Positions 11,790-24,014 of a stretch of 64,000 nucleotides of DNA are shown here, piece by piece. Position 1 is the stretch's first letter, and each line of letters begins with the position of its first letter. The notes below the pieces were generated by a model that saw only the letters and a program-made list of their open reading frames with translations, ran no database searches and had not been told where the DNA came from. A program made the position numbers and the translations under genes. The stretch is from positions 258,501 through 322,500 of the forward strand of contig JAUJYZ010000691.1 in assembly GCA_033675265.1 (NCBI GenBank), written 5' to 3'. Source of the DNA: Actinostola sp. cb2023. Its lineage: Eukaryota; Cnidaria; Anthozoa; Actiniaria; Actinostolidae.

Positions 11790-13439
11790 TTATTGTAGAG
11801 CACATTCGAACAAAATCAAAGAAGTATTTTATTTTAATTTCACGGGTATGTTGACTGCGCTCTATTATGAGAACAAGCCAAGACAAATTTTTGCAATGAT
11901 ACATTAATTTGTCAGTAGTTTCTGGATTACCATTTAAATAATAAAAACTTCATTTCAAGAGTCGAGAGTAATTGCACCTACATAACCATGGTGTTAATAA
12001 TCATGGTGGCTCTCGAATAAAAGCAAAAATAGTCTGCGGCTTTGATACATATATGGGCTTATTGTCAGGACAAACGAAACTGTCCATATTAAACGGGTGT
12101 CTGTATTAAGCGAGTGTATAACAATGAGATATTTATATATCCTTTACATATTTATGTATTCTTTCAGCCGTTGTTCTACCACCACCACATGTTCTATTTT
12201 GTTTCCATTTTCCTCATTTCTATTCATTCCATTTTATTTCATATTTTATCCTTTCAACTTCATCCATTAATTATTCTTTTCTACCTTTTTCTTTTTATTT
12301 AGTCTTCCACCATTTGGTTATTTTATTTATCTGTGTATATTAACACCTTCATATTATCTCATTTTACACCCATTTATTTCCCCCCTTATTCCCTGCACTT
12401 ATTGCTCTACTTTTCCCTCATTCATACTCTTTCTATTTTACCTCTTCACTCCTACTTTCTTATATATATTTTTGCATTTATTTTCATTCCATCCACTTCT
12501 TCCATTTACTCCACGTGACGAAATATATATACGAAATATATTCTATTCTATCATATCCTAGATATATATATTTATTCAAAATACATTAATCGCAGTAAAC
12601 TATACACTGAATTAATAAGGTTACAATTATAATAATATGGTGAATAAAAATATAATAATAGGTATTCCTATCCTATTTCAATTTGAAGTTTCAATTTCAA
12701 ATTGTCCACGTGACGAAACACGTGACTTCGAATAATTTCGGAACCATTCCGATGTCGGAACCATTCCGATGTCGGAACCATTCCGAGAAAGTCGGAACCA
12801 TTCCGAGAAAGTCGGAACCATTCCGAAATTCGAAATGTTTCGACTTTCGAAACCCTTTTGAAAGTCGGAATTTTTTTACGGATGGCGCTCCATACTATGA
12901 CGGCACTTAACTTGGTTGAACCAATGACTAGTTTATGAATGATATTCTTACAATATCTCGGACCAGCTTGTAATATTGTGAAATCACTGTTACATGATTT
13001 ATTACGACTCTGCAATAGATTCGTAACATTTCATGATTTGATACTGATATTAGAGAAAGAAAGGAAGAAAGAGAGAGAGAAAGACGAAAGGAAGGAAGAA
13101 AAAATCCCCAGAGAAACAGAAGAAAGAAAAAGAGAACTGAAAAGAAAGGAACGGGACTGAATACAACCATTCCAGAATTTCACTGGGGATCATTTCAGAG
13201 CCAGTCTGGGCATCATTTCGGGTCCGGACACTTTGGGGATCATTTCGGGGCCAGGGATCATTTCGGAGCCAGGGATCATTTCGGGTCCTGTACAGATCGC
13301 CGACAACGTTTTCTGAATTAGCTGTATATATAGTCTATCACTATGAATAACAAAAGATCATTGAAGTATGTGATTATTATAATGAAAGTTTTAAATTATC
13401 ATGAAAGACTTGTTGATTTAAGGAAAGCCAGTTCTAGCC
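11790..13439. other. no gene seen; short repeats
   Basis: Pyrimidine-rich, T-rich DNA at 12100-12520. Short tandem units CGGAACCATTCCGA at 12740-12860 and GGGGATCATTTCGG at 13180-13290. No exon recognised. Confidence 0.6.
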
Positions 13440-13960
13440 TGATCAATTATCTTAAAAGATTCATTAGAGCATAGGGCCCGGCATTCCGACGAACTCTCTA
13501 GATGTTTGTAAATGTGAGAGGCCTTATCCGTAGTAAGGTGTTCATGCACGCGCGTAGTAAGTGTCGAGAGGTTTCACCGACATAGCAGGCACCACAGCCT
13601 GCACAAGAAAATTTGTAAACTATACGCTCGAGCGGGACCCACTAGCGATGTAGGATCTTTCGCACTGAACAAAGAACCTATTTTAAACGCGGATAACACT
13701 AGCTTGATATCAATGTTATCACAGTACCGCTTAAGAAGAATGCGAATGCGTTTCTGGGTGATTTGCGAAAATTTTCCAATATAGGGAAGTTTAAAATAAA
13801 ACGTGTTTGTACAGTAATTGTCATTTTTTGAAGGCTGGACCGCTGGTGGATAAAGATTTAGTAATGGTGTAATTAACGAGTTTATCGATAAGATGGTCAG
13901 GGAAGGAATTCGTCTTGAGAATATGCACTAATTGACTAATGTCCTCATGAAAACCATTCC
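13440..13960 (-). pseudogene. Penelope-like retroelement remnant (RT end and GIY-YIG endonuclease)
   Basis: Read on the minus strand in three frames broken by single-base shifts. A segment ending IGSLFSAKD matches the linker region after the reverse transcriptase. It is followed by a cysteine-containing block with YKFSC..CGACYVGET and then, after a shift near 13540, an EHL.TDK.SHIYKHL motif. This order and spacing is that of the GIY-YIG endonuclease module of Penelope-like elements; the GIY part appears here as the Y-V-G of YVGET. A stop lies near 13830 and two frameshifts near 13625 and 13540. The RT palm is missing. It is a dead fragment; related LINEs carrying a GIY-YIG module are an alternative. 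Confidence 0.7.
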
Positions 13961-16210
13961 ATTTCTCAAAATAATAAAGTATCCTTATGTACCCATAAGT
14001 CATTGCGCTCATTTCGGGACCGCGGACTGCGTTAGCAGCTTCATTCACATTTTCTTCGTTCTCAAAAGAATAGAGTATCCCTATGTACCCATAAATATGT
14101 GCGCTCACTTCGGGACTGCGGACTGCGGTAGCTGCTGGCTAGTGCCTTCAAAAGTGGCGGGGTATTCTAAAGTTGCTCCCAAGACCATTTGGAAATAATA
14201 GTTTAATGATAACCAACATTGCAGTTTGCATACCATAACTCGGATAATGCTGTCAACTATTCAGTAGCTTCAATGTTTGGTTGTACGTATGATTCATTTC
14301 ATAAAAAGAGGTTATCTATATATAGATGAAACTTCTTTTTATGGAATTAATCCCACTAAGTTTTTAAGAGTTTGTCAGTATAATTTTAATATTCGTTTCG
14401 TAATAAGGTGATAGTGCCACGTTTCACCACATATTTCATGCAAATCCTGCAACTCTTATTGCTTCACCCACTGCGGTCAGAAGAAAAGGACACGAAGTCG
14501 TCCAAAGGGGGAGGGGGTGGGATTGTGCAACCCCTGCATGCATCCTTCCCCTGGATCCGCATCTTAATTACAGAATCCTATATGGCTTTTCATATATATT
14601 TTAAACACATTTTCTTGTTGAAAGGTTAGTAATAAGCCGTATGCAAATCAAGTGTACAATATGGAAATCGCTTGATCTCGCCGACATCTAGGTAATTTAG
14701 GTGAATTTCTCGAAACTTCGGTGCTCTGTAGCATTACGCCAAACAAACTACAGTATATAAGGTTGTTGGTTTGACATTAAAGAATGAGCGAAATCGATTT
14801 TTCGACTCTTCAATTGCCACATATTTTCGAATATGGTTGACAGGCACTCTTAAATGCGTCGAAAACTAATTAAAATATAAATTAAACCGACAAAATATTT
14901 AAGAAGTACATAATAAAGGGAAACAAAAATAATATAAATAAAATAACTAACTAGAAATGAACGTCTAGTAATGAAACAGAATGTAATGGTATCGAAGTGC
15001 GAAGTCATGAGATGAAATGGTATGGGATGAAATGGCAGAATAGAATGAAATGGAATGAAATGAAGTCGATGAAGTGAAAGCGTACATACTGATGATGTAA
15101 TAGAAATGAAACATTCAATAACACATTACTAATTTTGGTGGTTGTATGCTAATCTGTCTTTGAATATCTATTCTTAGTGTGTGTTTAGTACTTTCAAAAT
15201 TACCACTCGTTTGCTTCTTGCATGAATCATTCTAAAATTGATTCAACTTTAATTTCGCTTTTTCTAAAGACTGACGTGAATTGATCTCTATGTAAGCAGT
15301 GAATAAAACAAAGTAGCATATGTCGCGATTGGTTGGTTGAGTTTATTGATATTGCTTCCTCAATTCATGACGGCCAAATACAACGTGAGCAAACATTATT
15401 TCAAGGCTCAGCCCTGCCGTGCAATGGCTGCCGCTTGATAGCTTCTATACAAAGGTGAGCAGATTTGTCCTTTTATTTAGTCAAAGCAACTTTTTTTGCC
15501 AAGAAACTTTTCCTTCGCTTGTTTCGCTGATTAGCCAATAGTACTCACATTTTCCACTCAGTAGAATCAAATTCAAAAATTACAAATCGTACATTTGCTC
15601 GAAAAATGATCTCGGACCGGAGCGTTTTTTCTTAATTTCAGTGCGATATTTGTCGTTATTACTCATATATGAATTGTAGAATGTTTTTTTATAAAAACTA
15701 CTTAAACGGAAGCTTGGAACTTATAACGTACGCAGGTGGAGGCATCTAAAAGTCAATTTCCATATTCTTGTTCATAATAATCAATTCAATTCCCAACCAA
15801 TTGCTCTCAAAACCGAGACGCAAGTCTACAAAACGCCTGGTGACACGCTTCATGAATCGAAATAATATAGAAGAACAGCATCAAAATCGTAGTGGGGGGT
15901 TAGAGTAAGATATGTTAATAAAAACGTGCTATTATTTATATTTGTTTAGATTCATTAGATTTTTTATCCTTATTGCGCTCGTTTACATGACCATGTACAG
16001 AATAATGTTGTATCATATGACCCGTACGGCCCCATGTGCGCTATCATTGATCATGAAACCATTGAGAAAAAGTCACGTGATGAGGGCCGGACGTGCTAAC
16101 GTACCCGGTCCAGCAAAAGCCGACCGGACCTGCTGGATTTTCCCCTTCTCGTTTCTTTTTCTTTGTTACTGGAGAAAAAAGAAAACAAGAAGAACATAAA
16201 GGAACAAAAA
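13961..16210. other. no gene seen
   Basis: A partial duplication of a 100-bp segment with CGGGAC(C/T)GCGGACTGCG lies at 13970-14130. The rest is AT-rich, with a GAAATGGAATG-type simple repeat near 15000-15070. No exon, RNA or element end recognised apart from the dispersed motif at 16097-16140, which is shared with 2690-2735. Confidence 0.5.
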
Positions 16211-16211
16211 T

Positions 16212-17111
16212 ATGAGTCAGAGCGAAGATGAATTTTATTCTCCCGATGAACTAGCTGACGATGAATTATTACAGGAAGCCAACAGTGTCGAAAACAAGCT
16301 CATGTCTGATAAACAAATCCATAACTATATCCAAAGACAACAACAAGGAAGTACGATGATCCATACATATATCCAAGGACAACAACAAGGAAGTACGATG
16401 ATCCATAACTATATCCAAGGACAACAACAAGGAAGTACGATGATCCATAACTATATCCAAGGACAACAACAAGGAAGTACGATGATCCATAAATATATCC
16501 AAGGACAACAACAAGGAAGTACGATGATCCATAAATATATCCAAGGACAACAACAAGGAAGTACGATGATCCATAACTATATCCAAGGACAACAACAAGG
16601 AAGTACGATGATCCATAAATATATCCAAGGACAACAACAAGGAAGTACGATGATCCATAAATATATCCAAGGACAACAACAAGGAAGTACGATGATCCAT
16701 AACTATATCCAAGGACAACAACAAGGAAGTACGATGATCCATAACTATATCCAAGGACAACAACAAGGAAGTACGATGATCCATAACTATATCCAAGGAC
16801 AACAACAAGGAAGTACGATGATCCATACATATATCCAAGGACAACAACAAGGAAGTACGATGATCCATAACTATATCCAAGGACAACAACAAGGAAGTAC
16901 GATGATCCATAAATATATCCAAGGACAACAACAAGGAAGTACGATGATCCATGACTATATCCAAGGACAACAACAAGGAAGTACGATGATCCATAAATAT
17001 ATCCAAGGACAACAACAAGGAAGTACGATGATCCATAATTATATCCAAGGACAACAACAAGGAAGTACGATGATCCATAACTCATATCAAACTTATGTCC
17101 TGCATCATTGA
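16212..17111 (+). CDS. hypothetical acidic protein expanded by a 14-residue tandem repeat
   Basis: The ATG opens onto about 33 unique residues, acidic and rich in Ser, Glu and Asp (starting MSQSEDEFYSPDEL). The frame then runs into about eighteen copies of a 14-residue unit of the type MIHNYIQGQQQGST and ends with ten unique residues. The unit is 42 bp, so expansion keeps frame. The N-terminus has the composition of a genuine protein start, and the minus-strand frames over the same DNA are by-products of the repeat. I cannot name the protein. It may be a short transposon gene in which a minisatellite has expanded. Transcription is unproven, and a pure satellite with an accidental leader is the alternative. 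Confidence 0.35.
   Translation: MSQSEDEFYSPDELADDELLQEANSVENKLMSDKQIHNYIQRQQQGSTMIHTYIQGQQQGSTMIHNYIQGQQQGSTMIHNYIQGQQQGSTMIHKYIQGQQQGSTMIHKYIQGQQQGSTMIHNYIQGQQQGSTMIHKYIQGQQQGSTMIHKYIQGQQQGSTMIHNYIQGQQQGSTMIHNYIQGQQQGSTMIHNYIQGQQQGSTMIHTYIQGQQQGSTMIHNYIQGQQQGSTMIHKYIQGQQQGSTMIHDYIQGQQQGSTMIHKYIQGQQQGSTMIHNYIQGQQQGSTMIHNSYQTYVLHH
16312..17083. repeat. 42-bp minisatellite array 1
   Basis: About 18 copies of a unit containing ATATCCAAGGACAACAACAA and GGAAGTACGATGATCCATAA. Variation is nearly confined to one codon (AAC/AAA/ACA/GAC after the ATCCAT), so the array is young. Confidence 0.97.
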
Positions 17112-17967
17112 ACATTTGCTCCTGTTGGGATCCAGTATCACGTACGCGGACAACTTTTTTTGTTAATACTTTGTTTACTAAAGCACGTTTGAGGCCCGAT
17201 TGATCCAGCAATTTGTTCACCATGATCGCTAAATAAAGCAGATTCGTACGTGACTGGTTTATCATTTCTGAATTCAACTTTTTCCTTTGACAATGTGTAA
17301 ATCAGGTAGCTAGAATATAAGAGAAGATGGAAAAGCTGCATATGTTTCCTCGACGGGAAAATATATCACAAATTCGAACTTACTTATTGATCTCGTGTGT
17401 AAATATTGGAAATTGCCTTCAAAAAACGTCCTTTCCGAGCCATAATTTATTTGCGAATTCGCCGGCCTATGTAGCTTCTACTGATACAGACCGGGATACA
17501 GAGCACCAATATGATGTTCACAATTACCAAACAAATTGTTTTAGATTTCATTTTGACACAGCTTAATTAAGTTCAATATACATGTATTTTATATCAAAAT
17601 GCGCGTATAATTACAGAGCATTAGAATCCGGCGGTAGGTTTTTGATTGACACAATTCCCAAGGAATTCATAAGGTATTTGTGTGTAGCGTATGTCACGCT
17701 CTCCTATATCTCTTCAGAGATTTCAGTTCGATCGACTTTGAAGAAACGGAAAATGACACAGTCAAATCTATTTATTTTTGCTTGAATTGCTAGCTTATTC
17801 ATTCCTTAAATATTCGTCTTTTATATTCTGTTGGTAGGTTTTTGATTTGTATTTTAACAATGCAGTAAAAAGCAAAAATGTACCAAAATCATGCTGTTTT
17901 TATTGATAGACCGCCGTCGCGTCATTAGCATTTGCGAAACAATGACCTTTTGTATAACATAAGTTTG
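17084..17967. other. unique spacer between the two 42-bp arrays
   Basis: No gene recognised. A minus-strand frame at 17140-17277 reads as plausible protein for about 50 residues but runs straight into the array and has no family match that I can name. Confidence 0.5.
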
Positions 17968-20272
17968 ATATGTATATCCAAGGACAACAACAAGGAAGTA
18001 CAATGATCCATACATATATCCAAGGACAACAACAAGGAAGTACGATGATCCATAAATATATCCAAGGACAACAACAAGGAAGTACGATGATCCATGACTA
18101 TATCCAAGGACAACAACAAGGAAGTACGATGATCCATAACTCTATCCAAGGACAACAACAAGGAAGTACGATGATCCATAACTATATCCACGGACAACAA
18201 CAAGGAAGTACGATGATCCATATCTATATCCAACTACAACAACAAGGAAGAACGATGATCCATAAATATATCCAAGGACAACAACAAGGAAGTACGATGA
18301 TCCATGACTATATCCAAGGACAACAACAAGGAAGTACGATGATCCATAACTCTATCCAAGGACAACAACAAGGAAGTACGATGATCCATAACTATATCCA
18401 CGGACAACAACAAGGAAGTACGATGATCCATATCTATATCCAACTACAACAACAAGGAAGAACGATGATCCATAAATATATCCAAGGACAACAACAAGGA
18501 AGTGCGATGAACCATACATATATCCAAGGACAACAACAAGGAAGTACGATGATCCATAACTATATCCACGGACAACAACAAGGAAGTACGATGATCCATA
18601 TCTATACCAAGTACAACAACAAGGAAGTACGATGATCCATAAATATATCCAAGGACAACAACAAGGAAGTGCGATGAACCATACATATATCCAAGGACAA
18701 CAACAAGGAAGTACGATGATCCATAACTATATCCACGGACAACAACAAGGAAGTACGATGATCCATATCTATATCCAAGTACAACAACAAGGAAGTACGA
18801 TGATCCATAAATATATCCAAGGACAACAACAAGGAAGTGCGATCATCCATAACTATATCCAAGGACAACAACAAGGAAGTACGATGATCCATAAATATAT
18901 CCAAGGACAACAACAAGGAAGTACGATGAACCATACATATATCCAAGGACAACAACAAGGAAGTACGATGAGCCATAAATATATCCAAGGACTACAACAA
19001 GGAAGTACAATGATCCATAAATATATCCAAGGACAACAACAAGGAAGTACGATGATCCATAAATATATCCAAGGACAACAACAAGGAAGTACGATGATCC
19101 ATAAATATATCCAAGGACAACAACAAGGAAGTACGATGATCCATAATATATCCAAGGACAACAACAAGGAAGTACGATGATCCATAAATATATCCAAGGA
19201 CAACAACAAGGAAGTACGATGATCCATAACTATATCCAAGGACAACAACAAGGAAGTACGATCATCCATAACTATATCCAAGGACAACAACAAGGAAGTA
19301 CGATGATGATATAAATATATCCAAGACTACAACAGGAAGTGCGATGATCCACGATCTATATCCATACAAACAACAAGGAAGAACAATGATCCATGACTAA
19401 TCCAAGGACAACAACAAGGAAGTACGATGATCCATAAATATATCCAAGGACAACAACAAGGAAGTGCGATCATCCATAAATATATCCAAGGACAACAACA
19501 AGGAAGTGCGATCATCCATAACTATCCAAGGACAACAACAAGGAAGTACGATGATCCATAAATATATCCAAGGACAACAACAAGGAAGTGCGATGATCCA
19601 TAAATATTTCCAAGGACAACAACAAGGAAGTGCGATCATCCATAAATATATCCAAGGACAACAACAAGGAAGTGCGATCATCCATAACTATATCCAAGGA
19701 CAACAACAAGGAAGTACGATGATCCATAAATATATCCAAGGACAACAACAAGGAAGTACGATGATCCATAAATATATCCAAGGACTACAACAAGGAAGTA
19801 CGATGATCCATATCTATATCCAACTACAACAACAAGGAAGAACAATGATCCATGACTATATCCAAGGACAACAACAAGGAAGTACGATGATCCATAAATA
19901 TATCCAAGGACAACAACAAGGAAGTGCGATCATCCATAAATATATCCAAGGACAACAACAAGGAAGTGCGATCATCCATAACTATATCCAAGGACAACAA
20001 CAAGGAAGTACGATCATCCATATCTATGTCCAAGGACAACAACAAGGAAGTACGATGATCCATAACTATATCCAAGGACAACAACAAGGAAGTACGATGA
20101 TCCATAAATATATCCAAGGACTACAACAAGGAAGTACGATGATCCATATCTATATCCAACTACAACAACAAGGAAGAACAATGATCCATGACTATATCCA
20201 AGGACAACAACAAGGAAGTACGATGATCCATAGCTATAATATCCAAGAACAACAACAAGGAAGTACGAAGTA
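17968..20272. repeat. 42-bp minisatellite array 2
   Basis: About 55 copies of the same unit as array 1. It is more degenerate: variants include GTGCGATCATCC, CAACTACAACAACAAGGAAG and small deletions near 19315-19400 and 19525. Blocks of several units repeat as a group (for example 18060-18260 against 18280-18480), showing higher-order duplication. Confidence 0.97.
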
Positions 20273-20279
20273 CGACATG

Positions 20280-20878
20280 AATGTGTAGTCCAGCGTTTTC
20301 TGGACGAGTCTCATGAAACACGAGGAGTAAAAGATAGTTCCAGTAACAGAGCTTGTGTACTTTCTATATTCAGGCCGCCAACAAAAAAAGACAACAGCGA
20401 CAAGCTACGAACCTGACACAATGTCGCCCTTTTCTCGTTGGCCAGCCTACTTGGATGATAACCATGCACAGTTCAATACCGGCTGCCACAAGGGCTGATG
20501 TCCATAGAAGTATTCAAATCCAGACGTCGAGAGTTTAGAACACAAGGAAAGGGGAACAAGCCAAACGCCAATGTGGTTCTCACTAATGAAGCAGTTAGGA
20601 GTGTTTTTGAAGGCTGAACAGTTCGGCGTCCATGATCCAATTAGTACTTGGTCAAAAGAAAATGAGATCGTAAACCGTCGTGACGATTTTTGTTTTATTA
20701 AAGAAATTACAATAAATTTAACAACATCTTACAGAGAAAAAAACGACTAATATAGAGCAACACAACTAACTAATACTTATTCTGAAACTTCCTTTATTGC
20801 TCTTCTGCCTACCGATGATTACAGTTACAATTTTGACATCCAAATTTTAAAAGTTGATTTAAGGCCAACAGAAGGTTA
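20280..20878. other. no gene seen
   Basis: Short plus-strand frames at 20353-20650 look protein-like in places but are broken by stops. No family recognised. Confidence 0.45.
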
Positions 20879-21345
20879 TTATATTTTGCCAGAGATGTTA
20901 AGCACATATCTCTTTGTGATTTTCTTGATATCTTTGATTGTTTCCAGTAGTTTCTCGAAGGAAAGAATGAGTGTATCTGACTCAGAGTTCCACACGACGC
21001 CGAGTACTTTTACTGTGCGAGCTGCATCTGTTTTGACCTCTTGTGTCTTACAGGTTAGTTGCGAGGAGCTTGTCGTCCATTCACCACGCAGGTTCATGCC
21101 GGCTTCCTTCAGATATTCGCGAGAGCGGGAGTAATACTCGGTAGCTTTCTTCTCACTATCCATTCCTGTAACCACGTTGTCCATGTACATAATTGTTTCA
21201 AGTCCATGGCTATCTTGTCGGTCTCCTTTCGATTGAGTTCAGTGGTATTCGGAATTGTGGCACCTAACAGGAAGGGTGAAGGGGCAGCTCCGAACAGTAC
21301 ACGCGAAATATGTACACTTGTAAATTTTCCATGTTGTTTTGTCTT
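20879..21345 (-). pseudogene. BEL/Pao pol fragment: end of reverse transcriptase and connection
   Basis: On the minus strand, a segment with RVLFGAAPSPFLLGATI (about 21310-21250) leads, after a one-base shift near 21200, into YMDNVVTG followed by VKVLGVVWNSESDTL. The YMDN(V/I) sequence is the BEL/Pao form of the catalytic YxDD box of the reverse transcriptase, and the KVLGVVWN block is the conserved stretch that follows it. The frame degenerates at about 20880, where the SK(I)FDP-type motif would be expected, so the element is truncated here. Together with 22309-22543, 23690-24007 and 25298-26110 it forms one retroelement in minus orientation. Confidence 0.8.
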
Positions 21346-22308
21346 TGAACCATAATAATAATAATAATAAGTTCTTTATAAACGCATCATACAATAGTCT
21401 CGCTGCTTTTTACAATTAAGAGGACGAAACAGTGGCAAAAGCTAAATAGAAGAAAAAAAAGGTATTAAATATTCCTAGTAAACAGGAAAGTTTTAAGTGA
21501 AGATTTGAAGGCAGCAACGGAGGCAGAGTGTTTTAAGTTATCAGGGAGATTGTTCCAGAGTGCAGGTGCAGCCATTGAGAAAGTTCTGTCGCCAAAAGTA
21601 GAAGTTCTTGATGTCGGGTTGTAAAGGAGGCATTTAGATGAAGAGCGTAGAGTACGTTTAGGTTGGTAGAGCTTGAGAAGATCGGACAGGTACTGAGGAG
21701 CAAGGTCGTGAAGGCATTTGTAGGTTAGCAGTAGAATTTTGAAAGTAATACGTTCAGAGACAGGAAGCCAGTGTAGTTTCTTGAGGATTGGTGTGATACT
21801 GTCAGAGCTCTTAGATCGAGTTACAAGTCTTGCGGCAGTATTCTGTATTTTCTGAAGGCGTTCGATGAGATAAGCTGGAAGTCCAAAGAGAATACTGTTA
21901 CAGTGATCTAAACGCGAAGAAATAAAGGCATGAACGAGACGTTCAGTGGTAGATTGATCAAGGTAACGTCTTATTCTGCCAATGTCTCTGATTGCAAGGA
22001 AAGCACTTTTACAGATGTGTCCATACATAGGTTCTTATCAAAGGTGACACCAAGATTACGTGCCTCTGTAACTAGAATTATGGTGCGTTCCCCGATGTTG
22101 ATTCCGGTAAAAGGCGAAGGCTGACGAAATTTGGAATAGATGCGAAGAACCTCAGTCTTGCCATCGTTGAGAAACAGCTTGTTAGTGATGGACCATATCT
22201 TGATGTCGGTGATGCAACGTTCAATTTTCTGTACTGTATCATCATGGGGATGTTTCAGAACTGCATAGAGTTGGGAATCGTCGGCGTACATCATACAGTA
22301 ATGCCATG
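21346..22308 (-). pseudogene. 5'-truncated CR1/L2-like LINE inserted in the BEL element
   Basis: The minus-strand frame starts near the YADDSQLY box of the reverse transcriptase (about 22300-22270) and covers the thumb and C-terminal region, with SRLDHCNSILFGLP, LKKLHWLPV and a C-terminal FKSSLKTFLF. A frameshift lies near 22015. The 3' end runs into an ATT microsatellite at 21352-21370, typical of CR1/L2-type 3' ends. Everything 5' of the YADD box is missing, as expected for a truncated reverse-transcription product. It separates two halves of the BEL reverse transcriptase. Confidence 0.85.
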
Positions 22309-22543
22309 GGCGCTGATAATATAAGAACCTTGTGGCGTCTCTGTCTATCTGGTTTAACTCGATTTGTAGTAAAGCCTTTTCTATGTCAGCCGTGAATATT
22401 TTGTGAAGTCGAAATCTCAGAAGGATACCCATTAACTCTTGCATGAGGTTTGGGCCTTTGTATAGGCAGTCGTTTAAGCTCAGTTTGCTGAAACTTCTGG
22501 CGGAGGCGTCATACACTACTCTCATTTTATGTTTTTTTAGCAA
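22309..22543 (-). pseudogene. BEL/Pao pol fragment: reverse transcriptase fingers and palm
   Basis: The minus-strand frame with MRVVYDAS, LNDCLYKGPNL and FTADIEKALLQIEL is the conserved BEL/Pao reverse-transcriptase N-terminal half, including the first catalytic Asp in the TADIEKA motif. It breaks off at FLYY, where the LINE begins, and on its 5' side at about 22550, where unrelated DNA begins. Confidence 0.88.
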
Positions 22544-22559
22544 AAATTTCCAAAATCGG

Positions 22560-23689
22560 ATATTTAAAGATTTTAAATAAGCTTTCCTTTTTCTATGACT
22601 TTCTTTAAAAGAAATTACAAATTTTAACGAATCAAGCAGAGAAAATGAAGATAACCAAAATCGTGACTAATTTGCTACAGGAAGCGATATGTCAACAGTA
22701 ATTGGTTGGATTGTGACGTCATTCGAAGCGCATCAGTACGTGACACTCATAACCACGCGGCGAACGATACAACAACTATACATAATAATTTTATTAAACA
22801 CAACGATACACTTTTGAACTTTTTACATGTAAAAGCAACTACACATCCTCAAGAAAACGTAAATCTTTATATTCTCATCCAAAAAGAAGATCGTCGACTT
22901 CGTCTTCAAAGAAACCGTTCCCAAACAGAGCTGAAAACCATACAAATACATTCACACTAAAACATGCCCCGGCACCCGCAATACTCGAACAAGCCAGAGC
23001 ACAATAAATTTACTGCGATATTTTGTCATTTGCATATGACCTGTCCACCTTTGTTGAATACTGACCAGATATCTTGACAAGTGGTTGACAGATTCAATTA
23101 CGCTAGGTGTTGGATAAACATGGTGTGGCTTGATCTTCCAAAACAGTAATTGCGTCTTTTCTCGGAACTATTTTCAGCGCTAAATGCACGTCTTTCAAAT
23201 GCTTAATGTCGCTAGGGTTTCGATGGATTTCGCTGAAAATTTGAAAAGTGGCTCAGCAGTAGTTGATCTAAAAAACGGTTTCTCAGATTTCTTCATGTTA
23301 TTTTCGTTCAAACGTTATGGCCCTATTTGTTGACAACATAGCTCTAAAATCAATTGTTTAACTTTGGCGTAGGATTGCGGTTGATCCAAAACAGATATCG
23401 AAAAATTGAGACACAGTTTTGAAGTTCATTATCTCGAGAGTCTGTTAGTATGTTTTTCACAAGCATAGCTTAAATTCCATGTGCAATCGAACTTTTAGAA
23501 CGCACTACGGTCGAATTTCACGTATACTCGCCTAACAATTTCTATAATGCGAAATCTAATAATATGAAAGTATACTCAAAAACTACATTTATTCAGCTTT
23601 CAGAAAATGTATACTTTATTGGTAAAATATTGTAAAGCGTGCGTGTTGTTGAAGTCCGAAGACATAGGGGTCCAAAACGTATCCTGATA
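22560..23689. other. 1.1-kb insertion of unknown origin inside the BEL element
   Basis: BEL coding sequence stops at about 23690 and resumes at 22543 on the minus strand, so this stretch is an insert. No open frame or inverted ends were found. AT-rich. Confidence 0.5.
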
Positions 23690-24007
23690 CCTTAAAGACA
23701 GGGAAGTGCGGGATAAAGTGTACGATTCCTTCATGTTTACTAGGGTCTGTTACCTTTTCGATAAAGCCTTGTCGAACTTGATCTTCGATGTGATTATTGT
23801 AACTCTTAATAAGAGTAGGATCCCTTTTTGTAGGCTGTGTTGAAGGCTGTTCAGCCTTCTTTTGCTCAGCCCAAAGTTGCTGGGTAGTTCTTGTTTGTCA
23901 TCCTTCCATGGGAGTCTAACGACGTATCGTCCCGATTCCTGATTGAATTGTATGGTGTCGTTGAAGATCTTTAACACATCGTGCTCGATTTCTGTGTTTT
24001 CTAATGT
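23690..24007 (-). pseudogene. BEL/Pao pol fragment before the reverse transcriptase
   Basis: The minus frame has GRYVVRLPWK and LPSNFGLSKRRLNSL, the conserved stretch just upstream of the BEL reverse transcriptase. After a shift near 23760 comes a GIVHFIPHFPV block that precedes the RT in intact elements. Confidence 0.8.
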
Positions 24008-24014
24008 GTCTATT

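Noticed and set aside
9290..11854. 854-codon frames in two overlapping phases
   Set aside because: Produced by a stop-free satellite; all three phases are open at once.
16269..17277. minus-strand frames over the 42-bp array
   Set aside because: A 42-bp unit is open on both strands by chance; the plus frame has the better unique leader.
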